Part shown: piece after piece, positions 25,738 to 33,195 of the stretch | Numbering within the stretch: position 1 is the first letter of the stretch | Layout of the letters: the number at the start of each line of letters is the position of its first letter | Assembly (NCBI RefSeq): GCF_001190785.1 | Contig: NZ_LGSS01000009.1 | Span: forward strand, 62,001-126,000 | Direction: 5' to 3' | DNA: 64,000 bases | From: Gottschalkia purinilytica | GTDB taxonomy: Bacteria > Bacillota > Clostridia > Tissierellales > Gottschalkiaceae | The notes under the pieces: model-generated | What the model was told of the DNA's origin: nothing | The model's input: the letters and a program-made list of their open reading frames with translations, nothing else | The model's database searches: none | Made by a program: the position numbers and the translations under genes

Positions 25738-25794
25738 TTTAAAATTATAAAGCCATATAGAATATATGGCTTTATAAACTAAATTTTATATTTA
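25738..25794 (-). repeat. Terminator-containing repeat, copy 2 (right flank of immunity array)
   Basis: Stem AAAGCCATAT (25749-25758) with ATATGGCTTT (25764-25773), preceded by TTTAAAAT and followed by AACTAAATTTTATATTT, as at 16773-16833. It lies 40 bp after the stop of the small membrane gene. Confidence 0.7.
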
Positions 25795-25834
25795 CTTAGA
25801 CTTGAATCTATAGCTATGTTTATACTTTAATCTA

Positions 25835-26074
25835 TTATTTTAATTTATCCGTATGGCAAATATATATAAACATTGCAATGTAAGCAATAAACAATATCAT
25901 TCGTGCTAGAATCCATGTGAATAAACTAAGTAAAATACCATATATTAATGTTAATATTGATCCGACTATAGTATAACTACTTTTTCTATATATTCCATTT
26001 ATTAAGCCTAATATAAATATAATAATAAAAGTTTCATTAATATTAGACAAGCGCATTATATATCTATTTTTCAT
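25835..26074 (-). CDS. Small membrane protein, paralog of 23147-23335
   Basis: 79 residues with three hydrophobic stretches: FIIIFILGLINGIYRKSS, TIVGSILTLIYGILLSLFTWI and MILFIAYIAMFIYI. Shared GIYxKSS and SLFT motifs make it a paralog of the 23-kb gene. No clear ribosome site before ATG 26074; an internal ATG seven codons in is an alternative. It is the first gene of the minus-strand array. In the gap 26075-26463 only a possible promoter (TATAAT-like around 26205) and the next terminator were seen. Confidence 0.5.
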   Translation of the reverse strand: MKNRYIMRLSNINETFIIIFILGLINGIYRKSSYTIVGSILTLIYGILLSLFTWILARMILFIAYIAMFIYICHTDKLK

Positions 26075-26366
26075 TAATTAACAATGTCTATGTATTTACT
26101 AGTGATTCTATATCTTTTCTAATTGTAATACATTCGTATGACGTTTCATATATATATTTTATTTTTTAATTATCTTCATTTAAACTATACAAAATGCATA
26201 GAAAAAGTCTAATTATACATTAGTATATTTTTGTTGTTTAATAACAATTTTTTCATATATGAAAATAGTTATTGACTTTAGTTAAAATATTGTAATCATT
26301 AGAAATCTTCGAAAAAAAAGTTAATAATGTCAGGACTCAGACATTTTCAGTTGAAAAAATATAAAA

Positions 26367-26427
26367 AATCCTTTCAATAGAAATGATAAATTATAGTTTT
26401 CACTATTATCTTTCTATTAAAAGGATT
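26367..26427. terminator. Terminator after the P-type ATPase gene
   Basis: A long imperfect hairpin whose outer arms AATCCTTT (from 26367) and AAAGGATT (26420-26427) pair, with AATAGAAA/TTTCTATT inside. Confidence 0.65.
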
Positions 26428-26463
26428 CTTATTTAAATCTTTTTTAGTTTTATTAGAATAAAT

Positions 26464-28596
26464 TTAATCTACTCTTAATGCTCTCATAGAATTTAAAACA
26501 GCTATTAGAGTTACTCCAACATCTGCAAATACTGCTTCCCACATAGTAGCTATTCCAAATGCTCCTAGCGCTAGAACTACTGCTTTTATTCCTAATGATA
26601 ATACTATATTTTGAATAACTATTTTTTTAGTTTTTCTAGCTATTCTAATTGAAGTAGCTAGTTTAGTAGGTTCATCTGTCATTAAGACTACATCTGCTGC
26701 TTCTATAGCTGCATCTGATCCTAGTCCACCCATTGCAACTCCGATATCTGCTCTTGCTAATACCGGAGCATCATTTATTCCATCTCCTACAAAAGCTAAT
26801 TTACCTTTAGTACTTTCTTGTCTATATAGTTCTTCTACCTTTTCCACTTTTCCATCTGGAAGAAGTTCAGCATAGAATCCATCAAGTTTTAGTTCTTTAG
26901 CTACAGATTCTGCCACTTCTTTGGTATCCCCTGTTAGCATTATAACTCTTTCTACTCCAACCTTTTTAAGGTTATCTATAGCAGAATGAGCATCCTCTTT
27001 AATTTCATCTGAAATTATTATATTTCCTGCAAAATTACCGTCTATAGCTACATATACTATAGTTCCATCTGTTTTAACTTTTTCAAAGTCTATCTTTTCT
27101 CTAGTCATTAACTTACTATTTCCAACTAGAACTTCTTTTCCTTCTATTTTTACCTTTATACCGTGACCTGATATTTCTTCATATGATTCTATAATATCTT
27201 CTTTTATTTCTTTTCCGTATTCCTCTTTTATAGATTTAGCAATAGGATGATTTGAGTGAACTTCTGCAATAGCTGATAATCTTAATAATTCATCCTTACT
27301 TAAATCTTTATTTGTATTTATTTCTCTTACTTTAAATACACCTTTTGTTAGAGTACCCGTTTTATCCATAACAACTGTATCTACATCATTAAGTGCTTCT
27401 AGATAGTTACCACCTTTTATTAATATACCTGCTTTGGATGCTGCTCCTATTCCTCCAAAGAATCCTAGTGGAATTGATACTACTAAAGCACATGGACATG
27501 ATATAACTAAGAATACTAAAGCTCTATAAGTCCATTCTGAAAATTCTTGATTTAATGCAAGCGGTGGAATAATAGCAATCAATGCTGCTAATATTACTAC
27601 TACAGGTGTATAATATCTAGCGAACTTAGTTATAAAGTTTTCTGTAGGTGCTTTTTTATTACTTGCATTTTCTACTAAATCTAATATTTTAGAAACCGTA
27701 GATTCACTAAATCTTTTAGTAACTTCTACAGTTAATAATCCATTTTCATTTACAAATCCACTTAATATTTCATCACCTTTATTAACACTTCTAGGAACTG
27801 ATTCTCCTGTAAGAGCTGAAGTATTTACCATAGAATTTCCTTCTATAACTTTACCATCTAAAGGAACTTTTTCTCCTGGTTTTACAACTATAATATCTCC
27901 TATGTTTACTTTTTCAGGATTTACTTTATTAAGTTCAGATCCTACTTTTAAGTTAGCATAATCTGGCCTTATATTTAAAAGTGACTTTATAGACTTTCTA
28001 GAACGGTTAATAGCCATTCCTTGGAATAGTTCTCCTACTTGATAAAATAACATAACTGCAACAGCTTCTGGATATTCTTTAATTGCAATTGCACCAATTG
28101 TAGCTATACCCATAAGGAAGTTCTCATCAAAGACTTGACCTCTAGCAATATTTTTAACGGCTCTTAAAATAACATCTCCTCCAACTAAAACATAACTGGT
28201 TAAGAGTAGTCCTGCTCTTAAATTAGGATTCATTTTTACTACGAAAGTTAAAAATAGTAGTATAGCTCCTAATCCAAATCTAATATAATTTAATTTGCTG
28301 TTACTTTCTCCATGGTCATGACCATGATCGTGAGAATGATCATGACTATGATTTTCTATTTCACCTTTTAGTTTAACTTTTACATGTGGTTCCAGTCTTT
28401 TTACTATAGACTTTACTTCGTTAAATATAGTATTAAAATTATACCCATCTTCATACTCTACAGATAAAGTGCTGCTTACAAAGTTAAGAGTTACATTCTC
28501 TACACCTTCTATAAACATAACTTCGTTTTCTATTTTGGCTGCGCAACTAGCGCAGTTTAGTCCTTGAAGTAAGATATCTTTTTTTTCCTCACCCAT
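26464..28596 (-). CDS. Heavy-metal P1B-type ATPase (Zn/Cd/Pb exporter)
   Basis: 710 residues. HMA domain 8-75 with the GLNCASC motif (C15, C18), a His/Asp-rich metal-binding stretch at 83-96, the transmembrane CPC motif (367-369), the phosphorylated D411 in DKTGT, the actuator TGES and the hinge GDGIND. CPC plus the His-rich stretch place it in the CadA/ZntA (P1B-2) group, which pumps Zn2+, Cd2+ or Pb2+ out of the cell. Site AAGGGGTG. The upstream promoter carries an ArsR/CadC-like palindrome, although no arsR-type gene is nearby. Confidence 0.93.
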   Translation of the reverse strand: MGEEKKDILLQGLNCASCAAKIENEVMFIEGVENVTLNFVSSTLSVEYEDGYNFNTIFNEVKSIVKRLEPHVKVKLKGEIENHSHDHSHDHGHDHGESNSKLNYIRFGLGAILLFLTFVVKMNPNLRAGLLLTSYVLVGGDVILRAVKNIARGQVFDENFLMGIATIGAIAIKEYPEAVAVMLFYQVGELFQGMAINRSRKSIKSLLNIRPDYANLKVGSELNKVNPEKVNIGDIIVVKPGEKVPLDGKVIEGNSMVNTSALTGESVPRSVNKGDEILSGFVNENGLLTVEVTKRFSESTVSKILDLVENASNKKAPTENFITKFARYYTPVVVILAALIAIIPPLALNQEFSEWTYRALVFLVISCPCALVVSIPLGFFGGIGAASKAGILIKGGNYLEALNDVDTVVMDKTGTLTKGVFKVREINTNKDLSKDELLRLSAIAEVHSNHPIAKSIKEEYGKEIKEDIIESYEEISGHGIKVKIEGKEVLVGNSKLMTREKIDFEKVKTDGTIVYVAIDGNFAGNIIISDEIKEDAHSAIDNLKKVGVERVIMLTGDTKEVAESVAKELKLDGFYAELLPDGKVEKVEELYRQESTKGKLAFVGDGINDAPVLARADIGVAMGGLGSDAAIEAADVVLMTDEPTKLATSIRIARKTKKIVIQNIVLSLGIKAVVLALGAFGIATMWEAVFADVGVTLIAVLNSMRALRVD

Positions 28597-28636
28597 TTTT
28601 CACACCCCTTATTTATGATATATTATATTATGTTAT

Positions 28637-28656
28637 ATATGAATGATTGTTCATAT
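28637..28656 (-). promoter_or_regulatory. ArsR/CadC-family-like operator of the P-type ATPase gene
   Basis: ATATGAA (28637-28643) and TTCATAT (28650-28656) are inverted with a 6-bp centre, as in SmtB/ArsR/CadC operators. It covers the predicted transcription start. Confidence 0.6.
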
Positions 28657-28666
28657 GTTTATATTT

Positions 28667-28696
28667 ATTATATTACCCTTTTAATAAAAATGTCAA
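28667..28696 (-). promoter_or_regulatory. Promoter of the P-type ATPase gene
   Basis: Minus strand TTGACA (28691-28696), 18-bp spacer, TATAAT (28667-28672): both hexamers perfect. Confidence 0.8.
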
Positions 28697-28904
28697 CAAA
28701 TTATTTCACAAAAAACATCTAGTTTTTTAATTGAATTTTTGTAAAATAGTTCTAAACGGTATGCAATTATGCCATTTTATATATTATTATCTTTTTCATA
28801 TTTGTTATTTTAGGAGTGTAAAAGATAATAAGTGTTTTATTTGGTATATAAAACATTAAAGTGCATTGAGGGTTAATTATAAGACAACTTTTAATTTGCA
28901 TAAA

Positions 28905-28936
28905 AAAATAGATGTGACCACCATGCCATCTATTTT
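28905..28936 (-). terminator. Orphan terminator-like hairpin
   Basis: AAAATAGATG and CATCTATTTT pair, followed on the minus strand by T7. No gene that it would terminate was identified; a second 12-bp inverted repeat lies at 28784-28795/28820-28831. The remainder of 28697-29072 holds nothing I recognise. Confidence 0.5.
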
Positions 28937-29072
28937 CAATTTCATATATTACTCTATTTTTCATAGGTAACCTTAAGAATATTATCTTTATATCTTTCTG
29001 AATTCATCAAAGTTTTAACTATAATTTAAGAAAAGATCACTTAAAACTTTTTTAAGTAAAGCTAATTAAAAA

Positions 29073-29096
29073 TGGACTTATCTTATGATAAGTCCA
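29073..29096 (-). terminator. Terminator of the lipoprotein/two-component operon
   Basis: TGGACTTATC and GATAAGTCCA with a 4-base loop, then on the minus strand T5 after the stem. Confidence 0.85.
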
Positions 29097-29119
29097 TAAT
29101 TTGAGGAGTATCAATACTT

Positions 29120-30232
29120 CTAGTTATTATTTTTTATTTCTAAGCTTTCGATTATTTTTATACACTCATCTAGCTTCATGTTATTATTGTCACCTATAAA
29201 GGAATAGCTTACATCATTTTCGTCCCAAGATATTATTTTTATATTCTTATCTAATACAGTTGCCTTTTGTCCCCTTATAGTTTTATTCTTTTCTCCAGGA
29301 ATCTTAACGTTTTCACTTTCTTCTTGTTGATTATGTTTTCTTATAGTTAAGGTAAACGCTGGTTTGTTGTCTTTTACGTATGTTTGAATTATTTCATCTT
29401 GAGATATTTTACTATTATACTTTGATACTTTCATCTCCTTTAGCTTATATTCAGATGTTTGTGGTGTAGTTAGAATAGGATTTCCCATAAGTTCCTTTGC
29501 TTCTTCAAAGTTAATATCTGATTGATTGTTCTTAAATTCATCTAAATTTTCTACTTTAGCGTCTGAAGGTATATCATATTTAAAAGTATTTTCATCAAAT
29601 TTAGGGGAAAAGTCAAGCTTAGTATATTCAAACTCGGTTTTAATATTACCACTATATGATATGCATTTTATAACAAACCAATTCTCCATGTTTATCCATA
29701 ACTCTTGTTCTCCTAATATATTATCCTTGTCTTTAGGCTCTAATTTTAAATGATATGTTTTTATATTATTAATCTTTTCTTCTCCTAAATTTGAAATATT
29801 ATGAGATTCTTTTAGAGTCTCTAAAGTCTTTTTAAATTGATCTTTTGGAGTCATAGAAATAAGACTCATGTCATTTAAGTTCTTACTAGAAAATACCTTG
29901 TTTTCTTTCTTATCATGCACTATAAACATATCCCCATCATTAACTACTACTGCACTACTTCCATCTTTAGAATTAGTTTCAGAACGTTTCTTTATTTTTC
30001 CGTTTTCCGAACTTGACCATTCTTTTAGCTTTACTTCTTCTGTAATCTTATTGTTTTCATATATACGCATTTCTCCTTCTGCATAGTATGATTTTATATT
30101 ATTATCAGCTTCTATTGCATTTGCAACTATACTTTCTGGAAGTAAGCTTACATCCTTTCCATTACATCCTACAAGTACCCCACTTCCTAATGCTACCACT
30201 GTCATTAATGTCATAATTTTCTTTTTAATCAT
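29120..30232 (-). CDS. LolA-like lipoprotein linked to a two-component system
   Basis: 370 residues. Lipoprotein signal with lipobox LVGC (Cys about 23). The following 200 residues resemble the LolA/LppX half-barrel fold: AIEADNNIKSYYAEGEMRIYENNK, then LKLEPKDKDNILGEQELWINMENWFVIK. The C-terminal part (about 240-370) matches a domain often joined to it in Firmicutes, starting LMGNPILTTPQTSEYKLKEM. It sits outside the membrane, tethered by lipid. GGAGGATT lies at the 3' end of the kinase gene 4 bases upstream, so it is the third gene of the operon. Possibly a sensor accessory or envelope-stress target. Confidence 0.8.
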   Translation of the reverse strand: MIKKKIMTLMTVVALGSGVLVGCNGKDVSLLPESIVANAIEADNNIKSYYAEGEMRIYENNKITEEVKLKEWSSSENGKIKKRSETNSKDGSSAVVVNDGDMFIVHDKKENKVFSSKNLNDMSLISMTPKDQFKKTLETLKESHNISNLGEEKINNIKTYHLKLEPKDKDNILGEQELWINMENWFVIKCISYSGNIKTEFEYTKLDFSPKFDENTFKYDIPSDAKVENLDEFKNNQSDINFEEAKELMGNPILTTPQTSEYKLKEMKVSKYNSKISQDEIIQTYVKDNKPAFTLTIRKHNQQEESENVKIPGEKNKTIRGQKATVLDKNIKIISWDENDVSYSFIGDNNNMKLDECIKIIESLEIKNNN

Positions 30233-30236
30233 ATGT

Positions 30237-31682
30237 TTAATCCTCCATTGTTTTTATCCAACATGCTATAACTGTACCTTTATTTTCACTAGATAAAATC
30301 TTTATCTTTCCAAAATGTCTTTCTATTATAAGTTTTACAATACTTAATCCTAATCCTGTTCCACTTTTCTTCATGATGCTTCTTTCGTTATCAGATTTGT
30401 AGAATCGTTCAAATATCTTTTTTAAATCTTCCTCTGATATTTTTTGTCCCTCATTTTTAACTATAAGTATTGCACCTTCTTTTCTAAACTCATCAAGTTC
30501 TTCTACATAACTGTCGTCCAACCATCCTGGGAGACTAAAGTTATCTGAAAAAGCACCTGCATGAATAACACTAGCTTCTTTGCTATGCTTTATAGCGTTA
30601 GTTATAAGATTATCCATTACTCTAATCATTTGATTTACACCGACTTTATACATTCCCTCTACATTAACTTGTGATACATATTTTAATCCCCTTTTTTCAC
30701 ATATTTCTTCATATTCTGAAGTAAGCATTTCAAAAAACTCTTGTCCTTCAACTTCAACAAAGTCTATATTATAATCAGAAGTTAAGATAGTATACATTAG
30801 TAAATCTTCAAGCATGTCATTCATATAGTCGCATTTATTTAGTATAGTTGAAACATATCTTTCACCTTTAGTATTTTTATTATGGGACTGTAAAAGTTCC
30901 GTATAAGCTCTTATAGATGTTAATGGTGTCTTTAAATCATGAGATATTGTAGCAATCATATACTCTTTCGACTTTTGCTGCTCTTCGAGTTCTTTTCTTT
31001 TATCCATTATCTCATTTTTCATATTATTAAAGTGACTTATCAAATTTCCTATTTCATCTTCTGATTGATAGCTAATTTTTACATCTTGTCCCAAAGCAAA
31101 TCTACTCATAGAGCTTATTAAAAGATCAAGTGGTTTATTAAGTTTTTTATTAATTATCTTAATAGTAACTACTAATACTGTTAAAAGTATTAGGATGAAC
31201 AGTAACATAGCTATTAGTGTTCTTTCATTTACTCCTTTAACCCAATTTGAACGTGATATAGTAACTTCATAAAATCCAACTAGTTTGTCGTCTTTAAATA
31301 CAGGTTTCTTCAAGGTATCTGCTCTATATCCATGATTTATTTTATATAAATCTTTATAAAGCTGCTCTCTATTTAACATAGGGTATATATTATCATTCAT
31401 TGAAGAATATATTCTTAATCCATATATATCATATAATGTAACTTTAGTATTACTCTTCTCTTCTTTAAAAACTAAATCATAACTATCCTTGGGATGAGTA
31501 TAGAGTTCCGGATTTTGTAAGATAATATCATACTTCTCAAACTTATTAATACTGTTGATATAATCTTTCATTTCTATTTGTTTATTGTATTGCTGAATCC
31601 AAACATACAATAATATAAATACAAATATAGGAGCTAGTATTACAATAATATATGAACTTATAAGCCAATTCTTTATTTTCAT
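30237..31682 (-). CDS. Sensor histidine kinase (HisKA class)
   Basis: 481 residues. Helix 1 at 8-30, an extracellular sensor domain 31-152, helix 2 at 153-175, HAMP 176-230, phospho-acceptor H248 in ATISHDLKTPLTSIRAY, and ATPase with N-box NLITNAIKHS and G-box GTGLGLSIVK. Its ATG overlaps the regulator stop by four bases (ATGA), so they are coupled. The kinase phosphorylates the OmpR-type regulator encoded just upstream. The signal is unknown; the linked lipoprotein suggests an envelope cue. Confidence 0.93.
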   Translation of the reverse strand: MKIKNWLISSYIIVILAPIFVFILLYVWIQQYNKQIEMKDYINSINKFEKYDIILQNPELYTHPKDSYDLVFKEEKSNTKVTLYDIYGLRIYSSMNDNIYPMLNREQLYKDLYKINHGYRADTLKKPVFKDDKLVGFYEVTISRSNWVKGVNERTLIAMLLFILILLTVLVVTIKIINKKLNKPLDLLISSMSRFALGQDVKISYQSEDEIGNLISHFNNMKNEIMDKRKELEEQQKSKEYMIATISHDLKTPLTSIRAYTELLQSHNKNTKGERYVSTILNKCDYMNDMLEDLLMYTILTSDYNIDFVEVEGQEFFEMLTSEYEEICEKRGLKYVSQVNVEGMYKVGVNQMIRVMDNLITNAIKHSKEASVIHAGAFSDNFSLPGWLDDSYVEELDEFRKEGAILIVKNEGQKISEEDLKKIFERFYKSDNERSIMKKSGTGLGLSIVKLIIERHFGKIKILSSENKGTVIACWIKTMED

Positions 31683-32383
31683 TCTAGCTTGTCTCCAATA
31701 AATCTATATCCTTTTCCCCATACTGTTTCTATAAACTTAGGATGTTTTATATTATCTTTTAGTTTTTCTCTAAGGGATTTCACATGAACTGTTACTGTGT
31801 TATTTCCTTCAACGTCCATTTCTCCCCATATACTTTCATATAACTCAGCTTTACTAAATATTTTATTAGGATTTTGTGACATTAAGAAAAATAGTGCTAT
31901 CTCTTTTGATGTTAAGTGTAATTTTTCATTTTTTAGTTCAAAGCTTTCTGTGTCCTTACATACTTTAAGTCCACCATCATATTCAAGTATTTTTCCATTA
32001 ACATTTCTATTTATATATTTTCTATAACGTCTTAGATGGGATCTTACTCTTGCTTCAAGCTCTATTAAGCTAAAAGGTTTAGTCAAGTAATCGTCTGCTC
32101 CAATGTTAAGCCCTTTTACCTTATCTTCATCTTTATTTTTAGCACTTATAATTAGGATAGGTACTTCACTTTTTATTCTTATGTTTTTACATAAAGTGAG
32201 ACCATCCATCTCAGGCATCATAATATCGACAATTATTAAATCAAAGTTATCATTATTAAACTCATTAATACCTTCTTTTCCTGTAGACGCCCATACTGTA
32301 CTATATCCTGTTCTTTCTAGATATTCTCTTATAACTGAAGCTATTTCAAAATCATCTTCAACTATTAGTATTTTTTCATTCAT
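31679..32383 (-). CDS. OmpR-family response regulator
   Basis: 234 residues: receiver domain 3-115 with phospho-acceptor D53 (IVDIMMPEMDG), the acidic pair E9/D10-D11 and a Lys in DDYLTKPF; winged-helix DNA-binding domain about 135-230 (NNTVTVHVKSLREKL, ETVWGKGYRF). Site AGGAGG precedes the ATG. First gene of the regulator-kinase-lipoprotein operon. Confidence 0.94.
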   Translation of the reverse strand: MNEKILIVEDDFEIASVIREYLERTGYSTVWASTGKEGINEFNNDNFDLIIVDIMMPEMDGLTLCKNIRIKSEVPILIISAKNKDEDKVKGLNIGADDYLTKPFSLIELEARVRSHLRRYRKYINRNVNGKILEYDGGLKVCKDTESFELKNEKLHLTSKEIALFFLMSQNPNKIFSKAELYESIWGEMDVEGNNTVTVHVKSLREKLKDNIKHPKFIETVWGKGYRFIGDKLE

Positions 32384-32458
32384 AGTGAGGCCTCCTATGA
32401 CTTCATTATATATAAGTTGTCAAACTAATTATAAAACTTAATAGTTTCTTTATAAATG

Positions 32459-32494
32459 AAAAATCTTAAACTAAAACTTTAGTTTAAGATTTTT
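32459..32494 (-). terminator. Terminator of the MacB-like/TetR operon
   Basis: 17-bp perfect arms 32459-32475 and 32478-32494 with a 2-base loop, ending in five Ts; it follows the TetR gene. Confidence 0.88.
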
Positions 32495-32526
32495 ATAATT
32501 ATCCCTATAACTTTATTTTATATCTT

Positions 32527-33156
32527 TTACTCATATATACCATATCTCATAATCTCTAAATATTCTTCCATTTCAGTCATTATATCTTCCATATTTTCAA
32601 GTATTTCCTTTTCTCTATCTTTATACATAGTCATGTATTTGCTAGAAAGTCCATTTAGTAACATCATAAGAGCCTCAATAGCTTTATTTTTATCTATTCC
32701 TTCTTTTATTTTAGATTTATTAACTTTCTCTACTATTAACTTATACATTTCTGTATAAAGTTTTTGATATCTTTCTTCTAACTCTTTTTTTATTTCTTCT
32801 GGAACAGAAAAGAAAGCTCTAGTTAAGAGTTCAGTCTTTATAGGTTCTTCTGAATATAGTCTTATTTTCATCATTCCTATTGCTTTTATATATTCAATTA
32901 CATCATTATTCTCAATCTTATCCATATAATCAAACACAGCTTCACTATAATAGTCTATAGTATAATCTAATATATATAGATAAAGATTTTTTTTATTTTT
33001 GAAGTAATGAAATAATATTCCCTTAGATATATCTGCTCTTTTAGTTATCTCATTAGTAGAAGCTTTCTTATATCCATTCTTAGCAAACTCTTCTATACAT
33101 ATATCTATTATCTTTTGTTTTTTCTCTTCTTGTAATTTCTCAAAGGTTTGAAACAA
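32527..33156 (-). CDS. TetR/AcrR-family repressor of the adjacent ABC exporter
   Basis: 209 residues with the N-terminal TetR HTH (about 12-58): KQKIIDICIEEFAKNGYKKASTNEIT and ISKGILFHYFKNKKNLYLY. The C-terminal ligand and dimer domain is helical. TTG start after GAGAGGAGT. It lies 39 bp after the permease gene and is probably cotranscribed. The operon promoter holds two matching palindromes, indicating autorepression (inference). Confidence 0.92.
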   Translation of the reverse strand: MFQTFEKLQEEKKQKIIDICIEEFAKNGYKKASTNEITKRADISKGILFHYFKNKKNLYLYILDYTIDYYSEAVFDYMDKIENNDVIEYIKAIGMMKIRLYSEEPIKTELLTRAFFSVPEEIKKELEERYQKLYTEMYKLIVEKVNKSKIKEGIDKNKAIEALMMLLNGLSSKYMTMYKDREKEILENMEDIMTEMEEYLEIMRYGIYE

Positions 33157-33195
33157 TACTATACTCCTCTCATGTTAAAACAAGTAGAATTTTCT

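Noticed and set aside
26320-26345. TGTCAGGACTCAGACA as an operator palindrome
   Set aside because: Only the outer four bases pair well; the centre is not symmetric and no promoter lies next to it.
28767-28964. 65-residue minus-strand open frame MKNRVIYEIENRWHGG
   Set aside because: Weak ribosome site, overlaps two hairpins including a terminator, and the composition is that of AT-rich noncoding DNA.
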